Counted from the first letter of the stretch, positions 16,432 through 25,723 are shown. The stretch: 64,000 bases of DNA from Candidatus Zixiibacteriota bacterium (GCA_020351995.1 CP070674.1:550451-614450), one strand, 5' to 3'. Numbers and translations: made by a program. Notes: generated by a model not told the origin, from the letters alone.

Positions 16432-18909
16432 ATGGCAGCCAAGGGGCGCACAAAGGTAAAGAAAATAAAAGAGTTAAGTTTCAAGGAACTGAATTTCCGG
16501 GTAACTTATTCTCCCACCAAAATCCGAACTTCGCATGACGTAGCCCCTTGCTGTGGAATAATCGGCCAGACCAAAGCCATTGAGGCCATAAAGTTGGGAC
16601 TTAACGTTAAGAGTCCGGGCTACAATATCTTTGTGACCGGTCTGTCCGGTACTGGTCGCTCGACCACGATAAAGCTTCTGCTCCAGCAACTGGACCAGAA
16701 GCGTCCCCGATTGAACGACATCTGCTACGTCAACAATTTCAAGAACGAGGATTGTCCCAAGGTTCTGATATTCGCCGCCGGTGATGGTTCACGCTTCAAG
16801 AAGGACATGCACTACCTTATCAGTTCCATAAGAAAGGTTGTGCCGAAGATTTTCTTATCGGAGGATTACAAGGATCGTCAGAGTCGGATCATCCGTGAAT
16901 TCGAGGGCCGTCAGAAGGACCTGATAAACGAATTCGAAGAACGTCTTACCGATGCCGGTTTCGTTATGGTTCAGCTTCAGGTCGGTATGGGTGTCAGAAA
17001 TGAGATTCAGCCGCTGGTAGACGGGGAACCGAGTTCACTCGAGAAGCTTGAGAAATTGGCCAAGGACGGGCAGTTTTCCCTGTCCCGGCTGGATGAGATG
17101 CGGCGCCAGTGGGACAGTCTGCGTCGTGAGTTCGACACTGTGACGGTTGAGTCCAAGAAATTGACTAATAAGCTCGAGGATGCTCTTGGCAAGCTCGACC
17201 TGGCGATGCTGACCCCCCTGGTAGGCGACAAAGTCGCTTTGCTGAAGAAACGCTACCCCGATGAGAAGGTTCAGACTTACCTTGAGGAGGCCGAGGAGGC
17301 GTTGCTGAGTGATATTGATCGATTCAGGGAGGCCCAGCCCAGGCGGGGTGAGGAGGAGCCTCCGCCGTATCGCAAACGCGAGCCTTTTGAAGAGTTTTCG
17401 GTGAATCTCATTCTCGATAATTCCCAGGCCGACCATGTGCCAATAATTGTTGAGAGGTCCCCTTCGTACAAGAACACCTTTGGCTCGCTCGAGCGTGTTG
17501 TAGACAGATTTGGATACTGGCGCACAGACTTTACGCGTATTTTCTCCGGATCACTTTTGAAGGCCTCGGGCGGATTTTTCATAATCAACGCCACCGACCT
17601 TCTCAGTGAGCCCGGAATGTGGGTGTACCTGAAGCGCGCGCTGCGCAACCGGGAGATCGAGATCACCGGTTATGATCCTTTTTACATGATGGCCGGGGCG
17701 GGAATCAAACCGGAGCCGATACCGCTCGATGTCAAGGTTGTTCTTATCGGTGAACCGGAAATTTACCGCTTGCTATGGCGGCTTGACGAGGATTTCAAGA
17801 AGATTTTCAAAGTCAAGGCCGAGTTCGACAACGTCATGAAAAATACCAAATCGAACCTTCGCCAGTACTTCGAATTCGTCCGAAAGGTCATCAATGATGA
17901 AGGCCTGCCGCCATTTGACCTTAGCGGGATGCAGGCCGTATGTGAGTACGGTATGCGCCTCTCAGGCCGCCGTGATCGGCTGACGACCCGTTTCACACCG
18001 GTTTCCGACATAATAAAAGAGAGTTCCTTCTGCGCTGTCCAGCGAAAGAGCAAGGTGGTCAGCCGGGAAGACGTCTACTGCGCTATTCAGAACAGGAAGT
18101 CGCGCGTCAACTTGGTTGAAGAGAAGATTCAGGAGATGTTCGACGAAAACGATTTGCTCGTTACCACACGCGGCGCGGAGGTGGGGCAGATCAACGGTCT
18201 GTCGATTTATCATCTCGGAGACCATACCTTCGGTCGACCCACGCGCATTACTGTCAACACCGCCCTGGGCAAAGAGGGTATCATCAATATCGAACGTGAA
18301 GCGGATTTATCGGGGCCTATCCACAACAAGGGCGTTCTCGTTCTGACCGGGTATCTCAGGCAGATGTTCGCTCAGGACAAGCCCCTGGCCATCTCGGCAT
18401 CGATATCCTTCGAGCAATCTTATGTTGGTGTTGACGGCGACTCGGCGTCGTCAACCGAGATATACGCTATCCTTTCGTCAATATCCGGTATTCCCATCAA
18501 ACAGAATATCGCTGTCACGGGCTCGGTCAATCAAAAGGGCGAGATACAGCCCATTGGTGGTGTCAACGAGAAGATTGAAGGTTTCTTCGACGTATGTAAA
18601 AGCCGCGGCCTCACCGGCGATCAGGGTGTTGTCATACCGCAGCAGAATGTTTCGGACCTGATGCTCCGCCGTGACGTGATCGAGGCCGTGAAAACCCGCA
18701 AGTTCCACATATATCCCGTCAAGACAGTTGAGCAGGGCGTCGAGATTCTTACCGGCATCCCGGCCGGCCGGCGTATGGCCAGTGGGAAATTCACCGCCAG
18801 CACCGTCATGGGCAAGGTTGATGCGAAGCTTCATCAGATGGCGTTGACGCTTCAGAACTATGGCCGCGTTCAGAGCAACAACGATACCAAGACAAAAAAG
18901 AAACGTTGA
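16432..18909 (+). CDS. LonC-like ATP-dependent protease homologue
   Basis: 825 aa. ATG 16432 is chosen over ATG 16420 because GGAGG lies 5 nt upstream. The N-terminal half contains an AAA-type domain interrupted by a long helical insert (about residues 115-300). The Walker A-like loop is GLSGTGRST, with Arg in place of the usual Lys. The C-terminal Lon protease domain has the Ser-Lys dyad in GDSASSTE (S671) and GGVNEKIEG (K714). The 43-residue spacing equals that in E. coli Lon. This architecture is the YcbZ/LonC branch, some of which are reported not to need ATP. It probably degrades unfolded proteins. A short basic tail (KTKKKR) closes the protein. Confidence 0.9.
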   Translation: MAAKGRTKVKKIKELSFKELNFRVTYSPTKIRTSHDVAPCCGIIGQTKAIEAIKLGLNVKSPGYNIFVTGLSGTGRSTTIKLLLQQLDQKRPRLNDICYVNNFKNEDCPKVLIFAAGDGSRFKKDMHYLISSIRKVVPKIFLSEDYKDRQSRIIREFEGRQKDLINEFEERLTDAGFVMVQLQVGMGVRNEIQPLVDGEPSSLEKLEKLAKDGQFSLSRLDEMRRQWDSLRREFDTVTVESKKLTNKLEDALGKLDLAMLTPLVGDKVALLKKRYPDEKVQTYLEEAEEALLSDIDRFREAQPRRGEEEPPPYRKREPFEEFSVNLILDNSQADHVPIIVERSPSYKNTFGSLERVVDRFGYWRTDFTRIFSGSLLKASGGFFIINATDLLSEPGMWVYLKRALRNREIEITGYDPFYMMAGAGIKPEPIPLDVKVVLIGEPEIYRLLWRLDEDFKKIFKVKAEFDNVMKNTKSNLRQYFEFVRKVINDEGLPPFDLSGMQAVCEYGMRLSGRRDRLTTRFTPVSDIIKESSFCAVQRKSKVVSREDVYCAIQNRKSRVNLVEEKIQEMFDENDLLVTTRGAEVGQINGLSIYHLGDHTFGRPTRITVNTALGKEGIINIEREADLSGPIHNKGVLVLTGYLRQMFAQDKPLAISASISFEQSYVGVDGDSASSTEIYAILSSISGIPIKQNIAVTGSVNQKGEIQPIGGVNEKIEGFFDVCKSRGLTGDQGVVIPQQNVSDLMLRRDVIEAVKTRKFHIYPVKTVEQGVEILTGIPAGRRMASGKFTASTVMGKVDAKLHQMALTLQNYGRVQSNNDTKTKKKR

Positions 18910-19139
18910 GGTGCGTCGATGGCGTGAACGACGCCTTCTGGTGCACGCGATCGTCATTAACCGACGCATGAATCAATCGTGAGAGCCATCCGGCGCATTT
19001 GATCAATATCGCGCATCTCGAATCAAATTTCCTGCCTGAAAAAAAATTAAATAATTGCACATTTTTATTAAATTTTTTCTTGACATGAAATCAACGAAGA
19101 GTGTTTTTTTATTCAACAATCCATAATGGAGGACGTTCA

Positions 19140-19412
19140 ATGCGCAAAGCTAAAAAAACAACCAAGAAGAAAGTCGCAAAGAGGAAAGCGGCTCCGAAGA
19201 AAAAGAAGGTGACCAAGAAGAAAGCCAAGAAGAGAGTCACCAAGAGGAGAGTGGCCAAGAAGAGAGTCACCAAAAAGAAAGTGGCTAAGAAGAAAGCCAA
19301 AAAGAAAGCCACCAAGAAGACCCGTTGCGCTGCCAAGACGAAAGGCGGCAAGATGTGCAAGCGCTTCACGGATGGCAAATCCAAGTATTGCTCAGTGCAT
19401 AAGAAGAGGTAA
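19140..19412 (+). CDS. Histone H1-like lysine-rich protein with Cys/His tail
   Basis: 90 aa. The ATG at 19140 follows GGAGG at normal distance; a longer frame from 19101 is not needed. Residues 1-61 are almost entirely Lys, Arg, Ala, Val and Thr in repeats such as VTKKK and VAKKK, like the C-terminal tail of histone H1 and bacterial H1-like proteins that bind DNA. Residues 62-90 differ: C63, C73, C84 and H87 form a CX9CX10CX2H pattern, reminiscent of a small family (DUF5763-like) with a probable zinc site. A DNA-compacting or nucleic-acid-binding role is likely. A TTGACA at 19080-19085 may be its -35, but no good -10 follows. Confidence 0.85.
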   Translation: MRKAKKTTKKKVAKRKAAPKKKKVTKKKAKKRVTKRRVAKKRVTKKKVAKKKAKKKATKKTRCAAKTKGGKMCKRFTDGKSKYCSVHKKR

Positions 19413-19430
19413 AATAATTCTTCTGAAGAA

Positions 19431-19460
19431 AACGCGGTCGGTTTCCGACCGCGTTTTTTT
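19431..19460 (+). terminator. Rho-independent terminator of the H1-like gene
   Basis: A perfect 11-bp stem (19431-19441 with 19445-19455, AACGCGGTCGG/CCGACCGCGTT) with a TTT loop runs into a T tract up to 19460. The opposite strand also has a weaker T-rich tail, so it may serve the convergent gene ending at 19508. Confidence 0.9.
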
Positions 19461-19507
19461 ATGTCTGTCCTTTGGTCCGAAAGATAGGGCCGTAGTGCAG
19501 TGGCTTC

Positions 19508-22500
19508 CTAGAAGTCAGCTCCGAACGAGAAGTAGTAACTTGGCTTATCCGATATCGAGTGGAAATTGGTTGACCACGCCAGATCGTATCGCAGCAGGAA
19601 GAAGCCCAGATTCATCCTCATCCCGAATCCAAAGCCCACCTTGATATCCTGCAGCTTCTCGACACCACCCGCGGTTGTGCCACCCTTGAAGTTGCTTCCG
19701 AACCAAGCCGCTCCGATATCGGTAAAGATCGCACCGCCGACGCGGCTGATGACCAGATTGAGCGGGAACCGCATGGCGAAATAATCTATCAGCGGGAACC
19801 TGAATTCGGTATTTATCAATCCGTACCGGTCACCGGAAAGCTCATAATAAGGAATCCCCCGCAACGGCGTTACGACGTCCGAGAAGTACAGGTTCTCTAC
19901 CTCAAAAACTTCCGCATCGAGGGTCCTGTTGCCGATCCAGTTGGTGGTGCCGCCGAGGAAATAACGCTTGGGGGTTTTACCGAAGGAAGCCCCTCCGGAA
20001 ACCCGGAAGGCGAACGAGAAGGCGCCTTTGATATGCCAGTATTTTCGGTAATCAAATTCGGCCGCGGTGAATTCGATGTCTCGCGAATCAAACAGATTGA
20101 TACCGCCCGATATTCCCAGTTTGGCGCGACGACCGTTCAGCGGTCCGGTGATACCCCAGACAATGTTGTCAGTAACGTAGGCGAGCTGGGCCGTGGTGAC
20201 TTTGGAACTCCTATCCGGCCGGGGGTCGTCGAAATCATAGTATTGACGGTCAATAAAGAATTGTGATATGAACGCTTCCACGCGACTAAAAGTGGAGAAG
20301 GGCCGGGCGATGTAGGATTGGAAACCATAGAATCGATCCGAGAACAGGAAGTCGTCGCTGTCGAGGTAGAAATTCTTGGTGTGAAACAGGCCGACGCCAT
20401 AATTGGTGCGGTGTCTATTGTAGAAGTAGAAAGCCTGTATGTTCGACTGGTCGATGGTATTTACCAGATCGGTAGCCACGTATATCTGGTGATTGCCCAA
20501 ATAGTCGGAGAAGACAAAATATGATTGTCCTCTCAGGCCAAAGAAGGTATCGTAAGAAACACCGCCGCCCAGATAATCAGGCGTGAATTTCACCCGGTAT
20601 TTATGAATTTCGTAATCGCCATCCTCGGTCGGACCGGGGATAGAGTCAAACTGCGGCGGCTCCCGCATAACAGATCCGGGCAATGAACCGGCGGAGTCAT
20701 CGGGAATATCCACAAACAGCGAGGCGGCCGGGTCTTCGGACTCCCCGCTGACAAAAACATACTCGTCATCATAAATGCCGGTTTCTGTGATTACCGTGTC
20801 CGCCGCGGCTTCTTCATCGGTTGCCAGGGTGGTATCGGTCTGAGCGGTTACCTCGGAAGTATCGGCCGTCGCCGTCTCAATAGCTTCAGCCAGCGCCTCC
20901 GCCTCTACCTCATAGATTTCATAATCCGGAGCGTAAGCGTCGGTGGCGGTTTCCGCTTCAGCCAGAGCAGTTGAGTCACCGGGTTTAGCAGCGAGTTCCT
21001 TATCGGACCGCATCTTGTTAAGCAGGTCGTATTCTCCCTTGAAAAAGTCGGTCGCGACCAGTTCGCCCTCTTCGCCGACCGGAACAATATCCTTCATCAG
21101 GAAAACATCAAATGCCCCTTCATTGAAGGCCGAATAGGCTATTTCCTCGCCGTCGGGCGACCAGGAGAGCGAGGTTACGCCGGTCAAAATATCTGTCACG
21201 GCGAAGTATTTCAGCGAATCGAGATAGGCCACATAGATGTTGTCGATACCGTTACGGCCAGAGATGAAAGCCACTTTAGTGCCGTCCAGGGATACTTCGG
21301 GAGAGAAGTTCGACCCGGGGCCGACCTCAAGGGGGGTGGTCTTGTAGCCTGCCAGCTCCACGCGAAACAGATTGTAGAACCCGTATTGAAAATCGCCGGG
21401 CTGATAGGCACCCGCCCGCACATACAGGTGTTCCTCCCCTTCAACCACTCCGTTCGAGGGATGCGGGCGGTCCGAGGAGAAGATCAGCTCGTTCGAATTC
21501 GGGAGCCAGGCGGGATCGGAATCATCGTAACGGTCATCGGTGATCTGCTCGATAACATCGGCTTCGATGTGATACACATACAGGTCACGCTTGTGAGCCT
21601 TCAGGGCCGCAAAAGCCACTTTCTTGCCGTCCGGCGACCATGCTGGCGAGACCATATTATAAAAGTCAAAGCGTTTCTTCTTATATATCTTGCGTTTGCG
21701 CAGATCGTAGAACATCAGTGTTGGCTTACCGCCGGATTTTGCCACAAAGACAATCTTATCACCGCCGGGCGCCCACGACATTCCAGAAACAAACGAATGC
21801 AGGGACTCGAGGTCACCGGAACGCTGGGATTTGACCAGCCGCTTGACCAGTTTACCGCTCTGCGCCGACAACAGAACCAGTTCGGTATAATCGGATCGGT
21901 CGGTGAAAATGGCGATCCGGTCTCCATCCGGCGAGAATGCCGGTTGTTCGTTGAAGTAGGAGCCGTCCTGGCGGGCCTTGGTGAGCTGACGGGAAAATTC
22001 TTCCGCCTCTTTGCGCTCAGCTATCTCGGGCCAGTATCGGCGCCTCATCTCTTTGGAGAATTCTTCCCACAATTCTTCTTCGGTTTTACCGATTGTTTCT
22101 TTGAGGGCCCGGTTCATAGTCAGATGCACTTTACCCTTTTTGAGGATCTTGCCCAGCTGGTCCTCGCCATACTTCTCGGCGATATACTTGACCATCGCCT
22201 GTCCCTGTTTATAGGCCAGGAAGCCTGCCACGTACCAGGGCGGCTGAAGGTAGTTATTTATGGTCGCGTCCCGAACAAACATGTCGGAGCTGTAGTCCCA
22301 GCCGTGACGCGAGGAGTATTCAGCGTAGCCTTCGGCGAACCAGTCCGGCAACTGGAACAATCTCTGGCGCGATAGCAGGGTGCTGAACATGTTACCATAG
22401 AGCAAATCGTAAACCACGGCGTGGGTGAGCTCATGATGGAGAACGTGACGGAATTCTTCATATGAACCGGAAAAGGGGATGACAATCCGGTTTTTGAAGG

Positions 22501-22843
22501 CCTCGGTAAAGCCGCCCACCCCCTCGGGAATCAGCACAGGTATGATATTGGTTTGCTGAAAATCGTTGTGAGAATTGTACACGAACACCGGGACCCGTCT
22601 CTGAATCACGTAATTAAGTTCGTTGGTGACCTCGACATACGACGATTCCAGAACAGTGGCCGCGAATCTGGCGGTGGCGTAAGCATCTTCATAGAAGTGA
22701 ATATCGAAATGGCGCGTCTGAATATAACTCCAGTCGAAATCCTTGTATCGGACCTTGTTTTTCCCAAAATATGTCTCTTGAGCCTGAGCAGCGCCTGTAA
22801 AGAAGAGCGCTGACAGGGCTATCATGGCGACCAATTTCTTCAT
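19508..22843 (-). CDS. Peptidase MA-like / TolB-type propeller / Omp85-like barrel fusion
   Basis: 1111 aa. Residues 1-21 are a signal peptide (GAAQAQE). Residues about 30-270 form a gluzincin-type metallopeptidase: HELTH at 137-141 supplies two zinc ligands and the catalytic Glu, and WFAEGYAEY (E171) fits the third ligand. Residues about 290-610 hold PD40/TolB-like propeller blades (PAFSPDGDRIAIF, PAWSPDGKKVAFA). Residues about 640-760 are an acidic low-complexity linker. Residues about 775-1111 look like an outer-membrane barrel with a surface-antigen (BamA-like) pattern, including EFRFPLIDYFAMRF, and end in Phe as barrel proteins do. It is probably outer-membrane anchored with a periplasmic or surface peptidase. 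The substrate is unknown. Confidence 0.85.
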   Translation of the reverse strand: MKKLVAMIALSALFFTGAAQAQETYFGKNKVRYKDFDWSYIQTRHFDIHFYEDAYATARFAATVLESSYVEVTNELNYVIQRRVPVFVYNSHNDFQQTNIIPVLIPEGVGGFTEAFKNRIVIPFSGSYEEFRHVLHHELTHAVVYDLLYGNMFSTLLSRQRLFQLPDWFAEGYAEYSSRHGWDYSSDMFVRDATINNYLQPPWYVAGFLAYKQGQAMVKYIAEKYGEDQLGKILKKGKVHLTMNRALKETIGKTEEELWEEFSKEMRRRYWPEIAERKEAEEFSRQLTKARQDGSYFNEQPAFSPDGDRIAIFTDRSDYTELVLLSAQSGKLVKRLVKSQRSGDLESLHSFVSGMSWAPGGDKIVFVAKSGGKPTLMFYDLRKRKIYKKKRFDFYNMVSPAWSPDGKKVAFAALKAHKRDLYVYHIEADVIEQITDDRYDDSDPAWLPNSNELIFSSDRPHPSNGVVEGEEHLYVRAGAYQPGDFQYGFYNLFRVELAGYKTTPLEVGPGSNFSPEVSLDGTKVAFISGRNGIDNIYVAYLDSLKYFAVTDILTGVTSLSWSPDGEEIAYSAFNEGAFDVFLMKDIVPVGEEGELVATDFFKGEYDLLNKMRSDKELAAKPGDSTALAEAETATDAYAPDYEIYEVEAEALAEAIETATADTSEVTAQTDTTLATDEEAAADTVITETGIYDDEYVFVSGESEDPAASLFVDIPDDSAGSLPGSVMREPPQFDSIPGPTEDGDYEIHKYRVKFTPDYLGGGVSYDTFFGLRGQSYFVFSDYLGNHQIYVATDLVNTIDQSNIQAFYFYNRHRTNYGVGLFHTKNFYLDSDDFLFSDRFYGFQSYIARPFSTFSRVEAFISQFFIDRQYYDFDDPRPDRSSKVTTAQLAYVTDNIVWGITGPLNGRRAKLGISGGINLFDSRDIEFTAAEFDYRKYWHIKGAFSFAFRVSGGASFGKTPKRYFLGGTTNWIGNRTLDAEVFEVENLYFSDVVTPLRGIPYYELSGDRYGLINTEFRFPLIDYFAMRFPLNLVISRVGGAIFTDIGAAWFGSNFKGGTTAGGVEKLQDIKVGFGFGMRMNLGFFLLRYDLAWSTNFHSISDKPSYYFSFGADF

Positions 22844-22968
22844 ATGTAAATCACATCCTTCAACGGTAGTGGCGGATTGCCTGGTTTATCTATGTCCAAC
22901 CGGTATATCTATCATCGGCACTGAGAAACCAACGGCTCGGGCCGATTCTCTGTTCTGAATCCCGTGAC

Positions 22969-24231
22969 TTATTCGTTTCTTCTTTCTATGTCGGCTCCCA
23001 GCAACGACAACTTTTCTTCCATTTTGTTATACCCGCGGTCTATATGATAGACTCGAAGGACCTCTGATTTTCCACTGGCAGCTAAACAGGCGAGTACAAT
23101 GCCGGCTCCGGCCCTGATATCGGAAGCCATCACCTCGGCGCCGAACAATTCTTTGACGCCGTTTATCGTGGCTTCGTCACTCGAAACGTTTACATCCGCT
23201 CCCAGTCGCCGAAGCTCCATAGTATGCGAAAACCTATCTTTAAAAACAGTTTCCCTTATATGGGATGTTCCCGAAGATATGCAGCAGTTGGCCATGAGAC
23301 CGGCCTGGAGGTCGGTCGGAAAGCCCGGATAAGGGAACGTAGTCGCTGATACCGGGTTGGGTCTTTTCGGGCCCGTTATGGTGAGGCCATTTTTCGAGTA
23401 AGTGAGGCTACAGCCCATCTCCATCAGCTTATGATTCACCATAGTAAGATGGCTAGGATCAAATCCAGTGACTTTCACCTTTCCACCGGTAATAGCCGCT
23501 CCCAGCATGTAGGTTCCCGCCACCAGGCGGTCGCCGGATACGGTGTATTCGATGCTCTTAAGCGTCTTCACCGGTTCAATCGTGATATTGGGCGTGCCGG
23601 CACCACGGATTTTAGCTCCGGCCTTGTTTAGAAACTTAGCGACATCGATAATTTCCGGATCGCAGGCGGCGTTGGTGATCCGCGTTTTCCCTTTGGCCAG
23701 AACGGCACCGTAGAGGATGTTTTCCGTGCCGGTATGTGAAGGGCGGTCGAAGTATATCGATCCTCCCTGAAGCGGGCTGCCTTTGGCGAGGATATAGCCT
23801 CGCCGGTCGGTGATTTTGGCTCCCATCTGCTGGAAGGCCTTGATATGGAAGTCGACCGGCCGCGCACCGAGGACGCACCCACCGGGTAGTGAGACCTTTG
23901 CCTCGCCCATCCGGGCCAGCACCGGCCCCAGGACAAGAAACGAGGCACGCATCTGGCGCATCAGTTCGTAGGGCGCGGTGTTGGTATTGAGGCTTGAAGC
24001 ATCGACGGTCATGACATGGGCTTTGTCGTCGTAGGTTACCCTGGCTCCAAGGTGTTCGATCACTTTGACAATGGTGAAGATATCCCTGAGCGGGGGAATG
24101 TTTTTGATAACGGTTTCACCTCTTGGTATTAACAGGGAGGCAACGATAATGGGCAGAGCGGCGTTCTTGGAGCCCTCTACCTTAACATGGCCCTTCAGCG
24201 GCTTACCGCCTTTGATTACAAACTTATCCAT
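22969..24231 (-). CDS. murA: UDP-N-acetylglucosamine 1-carboxyvinyltransferase
   Basis: 420 aa, full length. It transfers enolpyruvate from PEP to UDP-GlcNAc, the first committed step of peptidoglycan synthesis. The N-terminal GSKNAALPI motif and the catalytic loop LPGGCVLGARPVD are present; Cys119 is the fosfomycin-reactive cysteine, so the enzyme should be fosfomycin-sensitive. PGFPTDLQA near residue 300 is also typical. AAAGGA lies 5 nt before the ATG. It diverges from the DUF4416 gene and is 125 nt upstream of the fusion protein gene on the same strand. Confidence 0.97.
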   Translation of the reverse strand: MDKFVIKGGKPLKGHVKVEGSKNAALPIIVASLLIPRGETVIKNIPPLRDIFTIVKVIEHLGARVTYDDKAHVMTVDASSLNTNTAPYELMRQMRASFLVLGPVLARMGEAKVSLPGGCVLGARPVDFHIKAFQQMGAKITDRRGYILAKGSPLQGGSIYFDRPSHTGTENILYGAVLAKGKTRITNAACDPEIIDVAKFLNKAGAKIRGAGTPNITIEPVKTLKSIEYTVSGDRLVAGTYMLGAAITGGKVKVTGFDPSHLTMVNHKLMEMGCSLTYSKNGLTITGPKRPNPVSATTFPYPGFPTDLQAGLMANCCISSGTSHIRETVFKDRFSHTMELRRLGADVNVSSDEATINGVKELFGAEVMASDIRAGAGIVLACLAASGKSEVLRVYHIDRGYNKMEEKLSLLGADIERRNE

Positions 24232-24446
24232 AAGTATCCTTTAGATATACGGTCGGGAAGGCTTTCCGGGTGAGGGAAAGCTTCTCCCCCATTATACTTA
24301 GACACGCATCTTCAGTAATTTGACTAACTGAACGTGAAAAATAAACAAGTTTTTTTCCTGAGCGATAGCACAAGAGATTTTCTATCTCCCAGGTCACACA
24401 TGAATGTCTACTTTTTCTGAATACCCGGGGCTTCGCCCAGTTTTTG

Positions 24447-24474
24447 TTGATTCTCAGCATCTGCATCGTATAAC
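24447..24474 (+). promoter_or_regulatory. Candidate leaderless promoter of the DUF4416 gene
   Basis: TTGATT (24447-24452), 16 bp, TATAAC (24469-24474), then exactly 6 nt to the ATG at 24481. Transcription would begin at or next to the A of the start codon. There is no Shine-Dalgarno sequence in the gap. Confidence 0.5.
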
Positions 24475-24480
24475 TATCCT

Positions 24481-25035
24481 ATGGCAAGGATACTGAAGCC
24501 ACCTCCGGGAAGACTGGTCGTCTCCATCATCTACTCCTCTATGGACGCCCTGGCCGATTCGGTCAAGACACTTGAAAAACGTTTCGGAAGAGTGCAGTAC
24601 GAAACGCTCGAAATACCGTGCGCCCAGCGAGATGAATACAAAGAAGAGATGGGCGAAGAACTGCTTCGCCGCTTTTACTCGTTCGAGAGCCCGGTGGCTC
24701 GCGACACACTGCCGGCCCTGAAAGCGGCCTGCTACAAGATCGAACCGAAATTTTCCGACACAGTCGAGGATTATCATTTCCGGACGGTCAATATCGATCC
24801 CGGCATATTGACACCGTCAACTCTGGTGATGGCCTCCCATAAAGAATACAATCATCGCGTTTACATACGCGACGGCGTATATGCCGAGATAGCGCTAATC
24901 CATGCCCATGGCAAGTTCTGCCGCCTGCCGTGGACCAACCCCGATTTTTGTGCCGACGAAGCGATTGATTTCTTCGAGCGCGTACGCTCGACTTTCGAGA
25001 TCATCGAACCCGCCGAGCCGGCGCCCAAGCAGTAG
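24481..25035 (+). CDS. DUF4416 family protein
   Basis: 184 aa soluble protein with no signal peptide. The family-like motifs are RTVNIDPGILTPSTLVMAS, HRVYIRDGVYAEIAL and FCRLPWTNPDF, which I match to DUF4416. The function of the family is unknown to me. The C-terminus ends in a Pro-rich stretch (EPAEPAPKQ). It diverges from murA and converges on a GNAT gene 12 nt downstream. The promoter appears to place the transcript start at the ATG itself. Confidence 0.85.
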   Translation: MARILKPPPGRLVVSIIYSSMDALADSVKTLEKRFGRVQYETLEIPCAQRDEYKEEMGEELLRRFYSFESPVARDTLPALKAACYKIEPKFSDTVEDYHFRTVNIDPGILTPSTLVMASHKEYNHRVYIRDGVYAEIALIHAHGKFCRLPWTNPDFCADEAIDFFERVRSTFEIIEPAEPAPKQ

Positions 25036-25047
25036 AAGCATTCGGAA

Positions 25048-25605
25048 TCAAGTCAGATCTCGTTTCGCCCACTCGTCCTCGAGAATCGAGTACATATAGA
25101 CACTAACATATTTCCCGCGCTGAACGAATCCTTCGCGGATCAATCCCTCGCGGGTAAAGCCACATTTCTCCAGGACGCGGATCGAAGCCTTGTTATCCGG
25201 GAATACATGCGCATATACCCGGTGAAGCTTGAGCGTCACAAAAGCGAATTCAACTATCTTCTCAATAGCTTCCGTTATAATACCCCGGCCCCAGAAAGGC
25301 TTGGCCAGCCAGTAGCCCAGTTCCGCTTTTCGGTGCATCGGGAAGAGAGCTATCAGCCCGATCATGCCGATAATCTGCCCGGTTTCCCTGTTTTCGAGTC
25401 CGTAGTGATAAGCCGCCTTTCGCTTGCGATCCGACTGTGTCAGCTTTACGAAGTCATAGGCGTCATCGAGATTATACGGATGGGGAATATGGGTGTACCT
25501 GCTTATGGCTTCGTCAGCGGCATACTGATAAATCGACAGAGCGTCGCCCTTGGTAATGAATCTCAGGTTGATCTTATCGCCCTCAATTCGGTCTTTGATC
25601 TTCAC
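25048..25605 (-). CDS. GNAT N-acetyltransferase, RimJ/RimL type
   Basis: 185 aa. The RimJ/RimL-type GNAT fold is recognisable from [16 protein letters not shown] at the start, [20 protein letters not shown] in the core, the acetyl-CoA pyrophosphate loop around [12 protein letters not shown] (a Q/R-x-x-G-x-G/A motif), and the closing [16 protein letters not shown]. It transfers an acetyl group from acetyl-CoA to an amine; the substrate (ribosomal protein N-terminus, small amine or antibiotic) cannot be told. It diverges from hutU. Confidence 0.88.
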   Translation of the reverse strand: MKIKDRIEGDKINLRFITKGDALSIYQYAADEAISRYTHIPHPYNLDDAYDFVKLTQSDRKRKAAYHYGLENRETGQIIGMIGLIALFPMHRKAELGYWLAKPFWGRGIITEAIEKIVEFAFVTLKLHRVYAHVFPDNKASIRVLEKCGFTREGLIREGFVQRGKYVSVYMYSILEDEWAKRDLT

Positions 25606-25694
25606 GCCGTGCGATCCTTCTCCGAGTTGGCCAACTCACTTAAAGAGAACAAAATACAGTCCTGCCTGGGCTATGCCAAGCCAAAATAGAGCAA

Positions 25695-25723
25695 TTGACT
25701 TGGCATACCGCGGATTATATATT
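25695..25723 (+). promoter_or_regulatory. Candidate promoter of hutU
   Basis: TTGACT (25695-25700), 17 bp, TATATT (25718-25723). The leader of about 18 nt contains AAGGAG just before the ATG at 25748. It lies in the divergent gap with the GNAT gene. Confidence 0.6.

Noticed and set aside
19140-19330. Repeat array (possible CRISPR or tandem DNA repeat)
   Set aside because: The repetition is irregular AAG-rich codon use in the H1-like gene. There are no constant repeats with unique spacers.
21386-22375. Plus-strand frame of 329 codons
   Set aside because: It is antisense to the peptidase-propeller-barrel gene. The protein shows no domain, and the minus strand carries HELTH and propeller repeats.
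24224-24466. Minus-strand 80-codon frame upstream of murA
   Set aside because: It overlaps the murA ribosome binding site and the divergent promoter region and has no recognisable motif.
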